A DNA stretch of 64,000 nucleotides from Strigamia acuminata (Eukaryota; Arthropoda; Chilopoda; Geophilomorpha; Linotaeniidae), in contig CASHSZ010000091.1 in the NCBI GenBank assembly GCA_949358305.1, positions 124,001 to 188,000 on the forward strand. The letters run 5' to 3'. The position numbers and the translations under genes were made by a program. Position 1 is the stretch's first letter. Every line of letters starts with the position of its first letter. The notes beneath the pieces were generated by a model. It saw nothing but the letters and a program-made list of their open reading frames with translations. It made no database searches and was not told the origin of the DNA. Positions 45,901-59,500 of the stretch are shown piece by piece.

Positions 45901-48900
45901 GAGACATTGGTCTTGTGGTGTTTGTGCTAAGTCAACTGTGATGAGATCAAAAGTCTATTCTCCCAAATCATCGGTTGGATGTTTCAAAAACTTACATTGG
46001 AGCCTTCTACTAAGGTTTAAACACTATTTCTGAACATTCAGAGACATTGGTCTTGTGGTGTTTGTGCTAAGTCAACTGTGATGAGATCAAAAGTCTATTC
46101 TCCCAAATCATCGGTTGAATGTTTCTAAAACTTACATTGGAGCCTTCTACTAAGGTTTAAACACTATTTCTGAACATTCAGAGACATTGGTCTTGTGGTG
46201 TTTGTGCTAAGTCAACTGTGATGAGATCAAAAGTCTATTCTCCCAAATCATCGGTTGGATGTTTCTAAAACTTACATTGGAGCCTTCTACTAAGGTTTAA
46301 ACACTATTTCTGAACATTCAGAGACATTGGTCTTGTGGTGTTTGTGCTAAGTCAACTGTGATGAGATCAAAAGTCTATTCTCCCAAATCATCGGTTAAAT
46401 GTTTCTAAAACTTACATTGGAGCCTTCTACTAAGGTTTAAACACTATTTCTGAACATTCAGAGACATTGGTCTTGTGGTGTTTGTGCTAAGTCAACTGTG
46501 ATGAGATCAAAAGTCTATTCTCCCAAATCATCGGTTGGATGTTTCTAAAACTTACATTGGAGCCTTCTACTAAGGTTAAACACTATTTCTGAACATTCAG
46601 AGACATTGGACTTGTGGTGTTTGTGCTAAGTCAACTGCGATGTGAAATGAGCTCAAAATTTTTTTTTCAAAATTTATTGCTTGGGTGTTGCTAAAACTTA
46701 GATTGAAGGCTTCTACTAAGGTTTAAACACTATTTCTGAACATTCAGAGACATTGGTCTTGTGGTGTTTGTGCTAAGTCAACTGCGATGTGAAATGAGCT
46801 CAAAATTTTTTTCTTCAAAATTTAATGCTTGGGTGTTGCTAAAACTTATATTGAAGGCTTCTACTAAGGTTTAAACACTATTTCTGAACATACAGAGACA
46901 TTGGACTTGTGGTGTTTGTGCTAAGTAACTGTGATGAGATCAAAAGTCTATTCTCCCAAATCATTGCTTGGATGTTGCTAAAACTTACATTGAAGGCTTC
47001 TACTAAGGTTTAAACACTATTTCTGAACATTCAGAGACATTGGTCTTGTGGTGTTTGTGCTAAGTCAACTGTGATGAGATCAAAAGTCTATTCTCCCAAA
47101 TCATCGGTTGGATGTTTCTAAAACTTACATTGGAGCCTTCTACTAAGGTTTAAACACTATTTCTGAACATTCAGAGACATTGGTCTTATGGTGTTTGTGC
47201 TAAGTCAACTATGATGAGATCAAAAGTCTATTCTCCCAAATCATCGGTTGAATGTTTCTAAAACTTACATTGGAGCCTTCTACTAAGGTTTAAACACTAT
47301 TTCTGAACATTCAGAGACATTGGTCTTGTGGTGTTTGTGCTAAGTCAACTGTGATGAGATCAAAAGTCTATTCTCCCAAATCATCGGTTGGATGTTTCTA
47401 AAACTTACATTGGAGCCTTCTACTAAGGTTTAAACACTATTTCTGAACATTCAGAGACATTGGTCTTGTGGTGTTTGTGCTAAGTCAACTGTGATGAGAT
47501 CAAAAGTCTATTCTCCCAAATCATCGGTTGGATGTTTCAAAAACTTACATTGGAGCCTTCTACTAAGGTTTAAACACTATTTCTGAACATTCAGAGACAT
47601 TGGTCTTGTGGTGTTTGTGCTAAGTCAACTGTGATGAGATCAAAAGTCTATTCTCCCAAATCATCGGTTGAATGTTTCTAAAACTTACATTGGAGCCTTC
47701 TACTAAGGTTTAAACACTATTTCTGAACATTCAGAGACATTGGTCTTGTGGTGTTTGTGCTAAGTCAACTGTGATGAGATCAAAAGTCTATTCTCCCAAA
47801 TCATCGGTTGGATGTTTCTAAAACTTACATTGGAGCCTTCTACTAAGGTTTAAACACTATTTCTGAACATTCAGAGACATTGGTCTTGTGGTGTTTGTGC
47901 TAAGTCAACTGCGATGTGAAATAAGCTCAAAATTTTTTTTTCAAAGTTTATTGCTTGGGTGTTGCTAAAACTTACATTGAAGGCTTCTACTAAGGTTTAA
48001 ACACTATTTCTAAACATTCAGAGACATTGGTCTTGTGGTGTTTGTGCTAAGTCAACTGCGATGTGAAATGAGCTCAAAATTTTTTTTTCAAAATTTAATG
48101 CTTGGGTGTTGCTAAAACTTATATTGAAGGCTTCTACTAAGGTTTAAACACTATTTCTGAACATTCAGAGACATTGGACTTGTGGTGTTTGTGCTAAGTC
48201 AACTGTGATGAGATCAAAAGTCTATTCTCCCAAATCATCGGTTGGATGTTTCTAAAACTTACATTGGAGCCTTCTACTAAGGTTTAAACACTATTTCTGA
48301 ACATTCAGAGACATTGGTCTTGTGGTGTTTGTGCTAAGTCAACTGCGATGTGAAATAAGCTCAAAATTTTTTTTTCAAAATTTAATGCTTGGATGTTTCT
48401 AAAACTTACATTGGAGCCTTCTACTAAGGTTTAAACACTATTTCTGAACATTCAGAGACATTGGTCTTGTGGTGTTTGTGCTAAGTCAACTGTGATGAGA
48501 TCAAAAGTCTATTCTCCCAAATCATCGGTTAAATGTTATAAAACTTACATTGGAGCCTTCTACTAAGGTTTAAACACTATTTCTGAACATTCAGAGACAT
48601 TGGTCTTATGGTGTTTGTGCTAAGTCAACTGTGATGAGATCAAAAGTCTATTCTCCCAAATCATCGGTTGGATGTTTCTAAAACTTACATTGGAGCCTTC
48701 TACTAAGGTTTAAACACTATTTCTGAACATTCAGAGACATTGGTCTTGTGGTGTTTGTGCTAAGTCAACTGTGAAGTGAAATGAGCTCAAAATTTTTTTT
48801 TCAAAGTTTAATGCTTGGGTGTTGCTAAAACTTATATTGAAGGCTTCTACTAAGGTTTAAACACTATTTCTGAACATTCAGAGACATTGGTCTTGTGGTG

Positions 48901-50500
48901 TTTGTGCTAAGTCAACTGCGAAGTGAAATGAGCTCAAAATTTTTTTTTCAAAGTTTAATGCTTGGGTGTTGCTAAAACTTATATTGAAGGCTTCTACTAA
49001 GGTTTAAACACTATTTCTGAACATTCAGAGACATTGGATTTGTGGTGTTTGTGCTAAGTCAACTGTGATGAGATCAAAAGTCTATTCTCCCAAATCATCG
49101 GTTGGATGTTTCAAAAACTTACATTGGAGCCTTCTACTAAGGTTTAAACACTATTTCTGAACATTCAGAGACATTGGTCTTGTGGTGTTTGTGCTAAGTC
49201 AACTGTGATGAGATCAAAAGTCTATTCTCCCAAATCATCGGTTGAATGTTTCTAAAACTTACATTGGAGCCTTCTACTAAGGTTTAAACACTATTTCTGA
49301 ACATTCAGAGACATTGGTCTTGTGGTGTTTGTGCTAAGTCAACTGTGATGAGATCAAAAGTCTATTCTCCCAAATCATCGGTTGGATGTTTCTAAAACTT
49401 ACATTGGAGCCTTCTACTAAGGTTTAAACACTATTTCTGAACATTCAGAGACATTGGTCTTGTGGTGTTTGTGCTAAGTCAACTGCGATGTGAAATAAGC
49501 TCAAAATTTTTTTTTCAAAGTTTATTGCTTGGGTGTTGCTAAAACTTACATTGAAGGCTTCTACTAAGGTTTAAACACTATTTCTAAACATTCAGAGACA
49601 TTGGTCTTGTGGTGTTTGTGCTAAGTCAACTGCGATGTGAAATGAGCTCAAAATTTTTTTTTCAAAATTTAATGCTTGGGTGTTGCTAAAACTTATATTG
49701 AAGGCTTCTACTAAGGTTTAAACACTATTTCTGAACATTCAGAGACATTGGACTTGTGGTGTTTGTGCTAAGTCAACTGTGATGAGATCAAAAGTTTATT
49801 CTCCCAAATCATTCGTTGGATGTTTCTAAAACTTACATTGGAGCCTTCTACTAAGGTTTAAACACTATTTCTGAACATTCAGAGACATTGGTCTTGTGGT
49901 GTTTGTGCTAAGTCAACTGTGATGAGATCAAAAGTCTATTCTCCCAAATCATCGGTTAAATGTTATAAAACTTACATTGGAGCCTTCTACTAAGGTTTAA
50001 ACACTATTTCTGAACATTCAGAGACATTGGTCTTATGGTGTTTGTGCTAAGTCAACTGTGATGAGATCAAAAGTCTATTCTCCCAAATCATCGGTTGGAT
50101 GTTTCTAAAACTTACATTGGAGCCTTCTACTAAGGTTTAAACACTATTTCTGAACATTCAGAGACATTGGTCTTGTGGTGTTTGTGCTAAGTCAACTGTG
50201 AAGTGAAATGAGCTCAAAATTTTTTTTTCAAAGTTTAATGCTTGGGTGTTGCTAAAACTTATATTGAAGGCTTCTACTAAGGTTTAAACACTATTTCTGA
50301 ACATTCAGAGACATTGGTCTTGTGGTGTTTGTGCTAAGTCAACTGCGAAGTGAAATGAGCTCAAAATTTTTTTTTCAAAGTTTAATGCTTGGGTGTTGCT
50401 AAAACTTATATTGAAGGCTTCTACTAAGGTTTAAACACTATTTCTGAACATTCAGAGACATTGGATTTGTGGTGTTTGTGCTAAGTCAACTGTGATGAGA
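43000..50500. repeat. Higher-order repeat of about 4 kb (approximate limits)
   Basis: The rare type A variant GTTTCAAAAAC is at 43561, 44988, 45982, 47535 and 49109. The pairs 43561/47535 and 44988/49109 are 3974 and 4121 bp apart, and TGGATTTGTGG at 44914/49035 is also 4121 bp apart. The 147-bp difference is one type B monomer. So two large copies of about 28 monomers lie in tandem, with internal smaller duplication. Edges were placed by eye. Confidence 0.7.
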
Positions 50501-53500
50501 TCAAAAGTCTATTCTCCCAAATCATTGCTTGGATGTTGCTAAAACTTACATTGAAGGCTTCTACTAAGGTTTAAACACTATTTCTGAACATTCAGAGACA
50601 TTGGTCTTGTGGTGTTTGTGCTAAGTCAACTGTGATAAGATCAAAAATCTATTCTCCCAAATCATCGGTTAAATGTTTCTAAAACTTACATTGGAGCCTT
50701 CTACTAAGGTTTAAACACTATTTCTGAACATTCAGAGACATTGGTCTTGTGGTGTTTGTGCTAAGTCAACTGCGAAGTGAAATGAGCTCAAAATTTTTTT
50801 TTCAAAGTTTAATGCTTGGGTGTTGCTAAAACTTATATTGAAGGCTTCTACTAAGGTTTAAACACTATTTCTGAACATTCAGAGACATTGGATTTGTGGT
50901 GTTTGTGCTAAGTCAACTGTGATGAGATCAAAAGTCTATTCTCCCAAATCATTGCTTGGATGTTGCTAAAACTTACATTGAAGGCTTCTACTAAGGTTTA
51001 AACACTATTTCTGAACATTCAGAGACATTGGTCTTGTGGTGTTTGTGCTAAGTCAACTGTGATAAGATCAAAAATCTATTCTCCCAAATCATCGGTTAAA
51101 TGTTTCTAAAACTTACATTGGAGCCTTCTACTAAGGTTTAAACACTATTTCTGAACATTCAGAGACATTGGTCTTGTGGTGTTTGTGCTAAGTCAACTGT
51201 GATGAGATCAAAAGTCTATTCTCCCAAATCATCGGTTGGATGTTTCTAAAACTTACATTGGAGCCTTCTACTAAGGTTTAAACACTATTTCTGAACATTC
51301 AGAGACATTGGTCTTGTGGTGTTTGTGCTAAGTCAACTGTGATGAGATCAAAAGTCTATTCTCCCAAATCATTGGTTGGATGTTTCTAAAACTTACATTG
51401 GAGCCTTCTACTAAGGTTTAAACACTATTTCTGAACATTCAGAGACATTGGTCTTGTGGTGTTTGTGCTAAGTCAACTGTGATGAGATCAAAAGTCTATT
51501 CTCCCAAATCATTGGTTGGATGTTTCTAAAACTTACATTGGAGCCTTCTACTAAGGTTTAAACACTATTTCTAAACATTCAGAGACATTGGACTTGTGGT
51601 GTTTGTGCTAAGTCAACTGCGATGTGAAATGAGCTCAAAATTTTTTTTTCAAAATTTATTGCTTGGGTGTTGCTAAAACTTAGATTGAAGGCTTCTACTA
51701 AGGTTTAAACACTATTTCTGAACATTCAGAGACATTGGTCTTGTGGTGTTTGTGCTAAGTCAACTGCGATGTGAAATGAGCTCAAAATTTTTTTCTTCAA
51801 AATTTAATGCTTGGGTGTTGCTAAAACTTATATTGAAGGCTTCTACTAAGGTTTAAACACTATTTCTGAACATACAGAGACATTGGACTTGTGGTGTTTG
51901 TGCTAAGTAACTGTGATGAGATCAAAAGTCTATTCTCCCAAATCATTGCTTGGATGTTTCTAAAACTTACATTGGAGCCTTCTACTAAGGTTTAAACACT
52001 ATTTCTGAACATTCAGAGACATTGGTCTTGTGGTGTTTGTGCTAAGTCAACTGTGATGAGATCAAAAGTCTATTCTCCCAAATCATCGGTTAAATGTTTC
52101 TAAAACTTACATTGGAGCCTTCTACTAAGGTTTAAACACTATTTCTGAACATTCAGAGACATTGGTCTTGTGGTGTTTGTGCTAAGTCAACTGTGATGAG
52201 ATCAAAAGTCTATTCTCCCAAATCATCGGTTGGATGTTTCTAAAACTTACATTGGAGCCTTCTACTAAGGTTTAAACACTATTTCTGAACATTCAGAGAC
52301 ATTGGACTTGTGGTGTTTGTGCTAAGTCAACTGCGATGTGAAATGAGCTCAAAATTTTTTTTTCAAAATTTATTGCTTGGGTGTTGCTAAAACTTAGATT
52401 GAAGGCTTCTACTAAGGTTTAAACACTATTTCTGAACATTCAGAGACATTGGTCTTGTGGTGTTTGTGCTAAGTCAACTGCGATGTGAAATGAGCTCAAA
52501 ATTTTTTTCTTCAAAATTTAATGCTTGGGTGTTGCTAAAACTTATATTGAAGGCTTCTACTAAGGTTTAAACACTATTTCTGAACATACAGAGACATTGG
52601 ACTTGTGGTGTTTGTGCTAAGTAACTGTGATGAGATCAAAAGTCTATTCTCCCAAATCATTGCTTGGATGTTGCTAAAACTTACATTGAAGGCTTCTACT
52701 AAGGTTTAAACACTATTTCTGAACATTCAGAGACATTGGTCTTGTGGTGTTTGTGCTAAGTCAACTGTGATGAGATCAAAAGTCTATTCTCCCAAATCAT
52801 CGGTTGGATGTTTCTAAAACTTACATTGGAGCCTTCTACTAAGGTTTAAACACTATTTCTGAACATTCAGAGACATTGGTCTTATGGTGTTTGTGCTAAG
52901 TCAACTATGATGAGATCAAAAGTCTATTCTCCCAAATCATCAGTTGAATGTTTCTAAAACTTACATTGGAGCCTTCTACTAAGGTTTAAACACTATTTCT
53001 GAACATTCAGAGACATTGGTCTTGTGGTGTTTGTGCTAAGTCAACTGTGATGAGATCAAAAGTCTATTCTCCCAAATCATCGGTTGGATGTTTCTAAAAC
53101 TTACATTGGAGCCTTCTACTAAGGTTTAAACACTATTTCTGAACATTCAGAGACATTGGTCTTGTGGTGTTTGTGCTAAGTCAACTGTGATGAGATCAAA
53201 AGTCTATTCTCCCAAATCATCGGTTAAATGTTATAAAACTTACATTGGAGCCTTCTACTAAGGTTTAAACACTATTTCTGAACATTCAGAGACATTGGTC
53301 TTGTGGTGTTTGTGCTAAGTCAACTGTGATGAGATCAAAAGTCTATTCTCCCAAATCATCGGTTGGATGTTTCTAAAACTTACATTGGAGCCTTCTACTA
53401 AGGTTTAAACACTATTTCTGAACATTCAGAGACATTGGTCTTGTGGTGTTTGTGCTAAGTCAACTGTGATGAGATCAAAAGTCTATTCTCCCAAATCATT

Positions 53501-56500
53501 GGTTGGATGTTTCTAAAACTTACATTGGAGCCTTCTACTAAGGTTTAAACACTATTTCTGAACATTCAGAGACATTGGTCTTGTGGTGTTTGTGCTAAGT
53601 CAACTGTGATGAGATCAAAAGTCTATTCTCCCAAATCATCGGTTAAATGTTTCTAAAACTTACATTGGAGCCTTCTACTAAGGTTTAAACACTATTTCTG
53701 AACATTCAGAGACATTGGTCTTGTGGTGTTTGTGCTAAGTCAACTGTGATGAGATCAAAAGTCTATTCTCCCAAATCATCGGTTGGATGTTTCTAAAACT
53801 TACATTGGAGCCTTCTACTAAGGTTTAAACACTATTTCTGAACATTCAGAGACATTGGTCTTGTGGTGTTTGTGCTAAGTCAACTGTGATGAGATCAAAA
53901 GTCTATTCTCCCAAATCATTGGTTGGATGTTTCTAAAACTTACATTGGAGCCTTCTACTAAGGTTTAAACACTATTTCTGAACATTCAGAGACATTGGTC
54001 TTGTAGTGTTTGTGCTAAGTCAACTGTGATGAGATCAAAAGTCTATTCTCCCAAATCATCGGTTAAATGTTTCTAAAACTTACATTGGAGCCTTCTACTA
54101 AGGTTTAAACACTATTTCTGAACATTCAGAGACATTGGTCTTGTGGTGTTTGTGCTAAGTCAACTGTGATGAGATCAAAAGTCTATTCTCCCAAATCATC
54201 GGTTGGATGTTTCTAAAACTTACATTGGAGCCTTCTACTAAGGTTTAAACACTATTTCTAAACATTCAGAGACATTGGACTTGTGGTGTTTGTGCTAAGT
54301 CAACTGCGATGTGAAATGAGCTCAAAATTTTTTTTTCAAAATTTATTGCTTGGGTGTTTCTAAAACTTAGATTGAAGGCTTCTACTAAGGTTTAAACACT
54401 ATTTCTGAACATTCAGAGACATTGGTCTTGTGGTGTTTGTGCTAAGTCAACTGCGATGTGAAATGAGCTCAAAATTTTTTTCTTCAAAATTTAATGCTTG
54501 GGTGTTGCTAAAACTTATATTGAAGGCTTCTACTAAGGTTTAAACACTATTTCTGAACATTCAGAGACATTGGTCTTGTGGTGTTTGTGCTAAGTCAACT
54601 GTGATGAGATCAAAAGTCTATTCTCCCAAATCATCGGTTGGATGTTTCTAAAACTTACATTGGAGCCTTCTACTAAGGTTTAAACACTATTTCTGAACAT
54701 TCAGAGACATTGGTCTTGTGGTGTTTGTGCTAAGTCAACTGTGATGAGATCAAAAGTCTATTCTCCCAAATCATCGGTTGGATGTTTCTAAAACTTACAT
54801 TGGAACCTTCTACTAAGGTTTAAACACTATTTCTGAACATTCAGAGACATTGGTCTTGTGGTGTTTGTGCTAAGTCAACTGCGATGTGAAATGAGCTCAA
54901 AATTTTTTTTTCAAAATTTATTGCTTAGGTGTTGCTAAAACTTACATTGAAGGCTTCTACTAAGGTTTAAACACTATTTCTAAACATTCAGAGACATTGG
55001 TCTTGTGGTGTTTGTGCTAAGTCAACTGTGATGAGATCAAAAGTCTATTCTCCCAAATCATCGGTTGGATGTTTCTAAAACTTACATTGGAGCCTTCTAC
55101 TAAGGTTTAAACACTATTTCTGAACATTCAGAGACATTGGTCTTGTGGTGTTTGTGCTAAGTCAACTGTGATGAGATCAAAAGTCTATTCTCCCAAATCA
55201 TCGGTTGGATGTTTCTAAAACTTACATTGGAGCCTTCTACTAAGGTTTAAACACTATTTCTGAACATTCAGAGACATTGGACTTGTGGTGTTTGTGCTAA
55301 GTCAACTGCGATGTGAAATGAGCTCAAAATTTTTTTTTCAAAATTTATTGCTTGGGTGTTGCTAAAACTTATATTGAAGGCTTCTACTAAGGTTTAAACA
55401 CTATTTCTGAACATACAGAGACATTGGACTTGTGGTGTTTGTGCTAAGTAACTGTGATGAGATCAAAAGTCTATTCTCCCAAATCATTGGTTGGATGTTT
55501 CTAAAACTTACATTGGAGCCTTCTACTAAGGTTTAAACACTATTTCTGAACATTCAGAGACATTGGTCTTGTAGTGTTTGTGCTAAGTCAACTGTGATGA
55601 GATCAAAAGTCTATTCTCCCAAATCATCGGTTAAATGTTTCTAAAACTTACATTGGAGCCTTCTACTAAGGTTTAAACACTATTTCTGAACATTCAGAGA
55701 CATTGGTCTTGTGGTGTTTGTGCTAAGTCAACTGTGATGAGATCAAAAGTCTATTCTCCCAAATCATTGGTTGGATGTTTCTAAAACTTACATTGGAGCC
55801 TTCTACTAAGGTTTAAACACTATTTCTGAACATTCAGAGACATTGGTCTTATGGTGTTTGTGCTAAGTCAACTGTGATGAGATCAAAAGTCTATTCTCCC
55901 AAATCATCGGTTGGATGTTTCTAAAACTTACATTGGAGCCTTCTACTAAGGTTTAAACACTATTTCTGAACATTCAGAGACATTGGACTTGTGGTGTTTG
56001 TGCTAAGTCAACTGCGATGTGAAATGAGCTCAAAATTTTTTTTTCAAAATTTATTGCTTGGGTGTTGCTAAAACTTATATTGAAGGCTTCTACTAAGGTT
56101 TAAACACTATTTCTGAACATACAGAGACATTGGACTTGTGGTGTTTGTGCTAAGTAACTGTGATGAGATCAAAAGTCTATTCTCCCAAATCATTGGTTGG
56201 ATGTTTCTAAAACTTACATTGGAGCCTTCTACTAAGGTTTAAACACTATTTCTGAACATTCAGAGACATTGGTCTTGTGGTGTTTGTGCTAAGTCAACTG
56301 TGATGAGATCAAAAGTCTATTCTCCCAAATCATCGGTTAAATGTTTCTAAAACTTACATTGGAGCCTTCTACTAAGGTTTAAACACTATTTCTGAACATT
56401 CAGAGACATTGGTCTTGTGGTGTTTGTGCTAAGTCAACTGTGATGAGATCAAAAGTCTATTCTCCCAAATCATTGGTTGGATGTTTCTAAAACTTACATT

Positions 56501-59500
56501 GGAGCCTTCTACTAAGGTTTAAACACTATTTCTGAACATTCAGAGACATTGGTCTTGTGGTGTTTGTGCTAAGTCAACTGTGATGAGATCAAAAGTCTAT
56601 TCTCCCAAATCATCGGTTGAATGTTTCTAAAACTTACATTGGAGCCTTCTACTAAGGTTTAAACACTATTTCTGAACATTCAGAGACATTGGTCTTGTGG
56701 TGTTTGTGCTAAGTCAACTGTGATGAGATCAAAAGTCTATTCTCCCAAATCATCGGTTGGATGTTTCTAAAACTTACATTGGAGCCTTCTACTAAGGTTT
56801 AAACACTATTTCTGAACATTCAGAGACATTGGTCTTGTGGTGTTTGTGCTAAGTCAACTGTGATGAGATCAAAAGTCTATTCTCCCAAATCATCGGTTGA
56901 ATGTTTCTAAAACTTACATTGGAGCCTTCTACTAAGGTTTAAACACTATTTCTGAACATTCAGAGACATTGGTCTTGTGGTGTTTGTGCTAAGTCAACTG
57001 TGATGAGATCAAAAGTCTATTCTCCCAAATCATCGGTTGGATGTTTCTAAAACTTACATTGGAGCCTTCTACTAAGGTTTAAACACTATTTCTGAACATT
57101 CAGAGACATTGGTCTTGTGGTGTTTGTGCTAAGTCAACTGTGATGAGATCAAAAGTCTATTCTCCCAAATCATTGGTTGGATGTTTCTAAAACTTACATT
57201 GGAGCCTTCTACTAAGGTTTAAACACTATTTCTGAACATTCAGAGACATTGGTCTTGTGGTGTTTGTGCTAAGTCAACTGTGATGAGATCAAAAGTCTAT
57301 TCTCCCAAATCATTGGTTGGATGTTTCTAAAACTTACATTGGAGCCTTCTACTAAGGTTTAAACACTATTTCTGAACATTCAGAGACATTGGTCTTGTGG
57401 TGTTTGTGCTAAGTCAACTGCGATGTGAAATGAGCTCAAAATTTTTTTTTCAAAATTTATTGCTTGGGTGTTGCTAAAACTTATATTGAAGGCTTCTACT
57501 AAGGTTTAAACACTATTTCTGAACATACAGAGACATTGGACTTGTGGTGTTTGTGCTAAGTAACTGTGATGAGATCAAAAGTCTATTCTCCCAAATCATT
57601 GCTTGGATGTTGCTAAAACTTACATTGAAGGCTTCTACTAAGGTTTAAACACTATTTCTGAACATTCAGAGACATTGGTCTTGTGGTGTTTGTGCTAAGT
57701 CAACTGTGATGAGATCAAAAGTCTATTCTCCCAAATCATCGGTTGGATGTTTCTAAAACTTACATTGGAGCCTTCTACTAAGGTTTAAACACTATTTCTG
57801 AACATTCAGAGACATTGGTCTTGTGGTGTTTGTGCTAAGTCAACTGTGATGAGATCAAAAGTCTATTCTCCCAAATCATCGGTTGGATGTTTCTAAAACT
57901 TACATTGGAGCCTTCTACTAAGGTTTAAACACTATTTCTGAACATTCAGAGACATTGGTCTTGTGGTGTTTGTGCTAAGTCAACTGCGATGTGAAATAAG
58001 CTCAAAATTTTTTTTTCAAAATTTATTGCTTGGGTGTTGCTAAAACTTACATTGAAGGCTTCTACTAAGGTTTAAACACTATTTCTAAACATTCAGAGAC
58101 ATTGGTCTTGTGGTGTTTGTGCTAAGTCAACTGTGATGAGATCAAAAGTCTATTCTCCCAAAGTATTGGTTGGATGTTTCTAAAACTTACATTGGAGCCT
58201 TCTACTAAGGTTTAAACACTATTTCTGAACATTCAGAGACATTGGACTTGTGGTGTTTATGCTAAGTCAAGTGCGATGTGAAATGAGCTCAAAATTTTTT
58301 TTTCAAAATTTATTGCTTGGGTGTTGCTAAAACTTATATTGAAGGCTTCTACTAAGGTTTAAACACTATTTCTGAACATTCAGAGACATTGGTCTTGTGG
58401 TGTTTGTGCTAAGTCAACTGTGATGAGATCAAAAGTCTATTCTCCCAAATCATCGGTTGGATGTTTCTAAAACTTACATTGGAGCCTTCTACTAAGGTTT
58501 AAACACTATTTCTGAACATTCAGAGACATTGGACTTGTGGTGTTTGTGCTAAGTCAACTGCGATGTGAAATGAGCTCAAAATTTTTTTTTCAAAATTTAT
58601 TGCTTGGGTGTTGCTAAAACTTATATTGAAGGCTTCTACTAAGGTTTAAACACTATTTCTGAACATACAGAGACATTGGACTTGTGGTGTTTGTGCTAAG
58701 TAACTGTGATGAGATCAAAAGTCTATTCTCCCAAATCATTGGTTGGATGTTTCTAAAACTTACATTGGAGCCTTCTACTAAGGTTTAAACACTATTTCTG
58801 AACATTCAGAGACATTGGTCTTGTGGTGTTTGTGCTAAGTCAACTGTGATGAGATCAAAAGTCTATTCTCCCAAATCATCGGTTGAATGTTTCTAAAACT
58901 TACATTGGAGCCTTCTACTAAGGTTTAAACACTATTTCTGAACATTCAGAGACATTGGTCTTGTGGTGTTTGTGCTAAGTCAACTGTGATGAGATCAAAA
59001 GTCTATTCTCCCAAATCATCGGTTGGATGTTTCTAAAACTTACATTGGAGCCTTCTACTAAGGTTTAAACACTATTTCTGAACATTCAGAGACATTGGTC
59101 TTGTGGTGTTTGTGCTAAGTCAACTGTGATGAGATCAAAAGTCTATTCTCCCAAATCATCGGTTGAATGTTTCTAAAACTTACATTGGAGCCTTCTACTA
59201 AGGTTTAAACACTATTTCTGAACATTCAGAGACATTGGTCTTGTGGTGTTTGTGCTAAGTCAACTGTGATGAGATCAAAAGTCTATTCTCCCAAATCATT
59301 GGTTGGATGTTTCTAAAACTTACATTGGAGCCTTCTACTAAGGTTTAAACACTATTTCTGAACATTCAGAGACATTGGTCTTGTGGTGTTTGTGCTAAGT
59401 CAACTGTGATGAGATCAAAAGTCTATTCTCCCAAATCATCGGTTAAATGTTTCTAAAACTTACATTGGAGCCTTCTACTAAGGTTTAAACACTATTTCTG

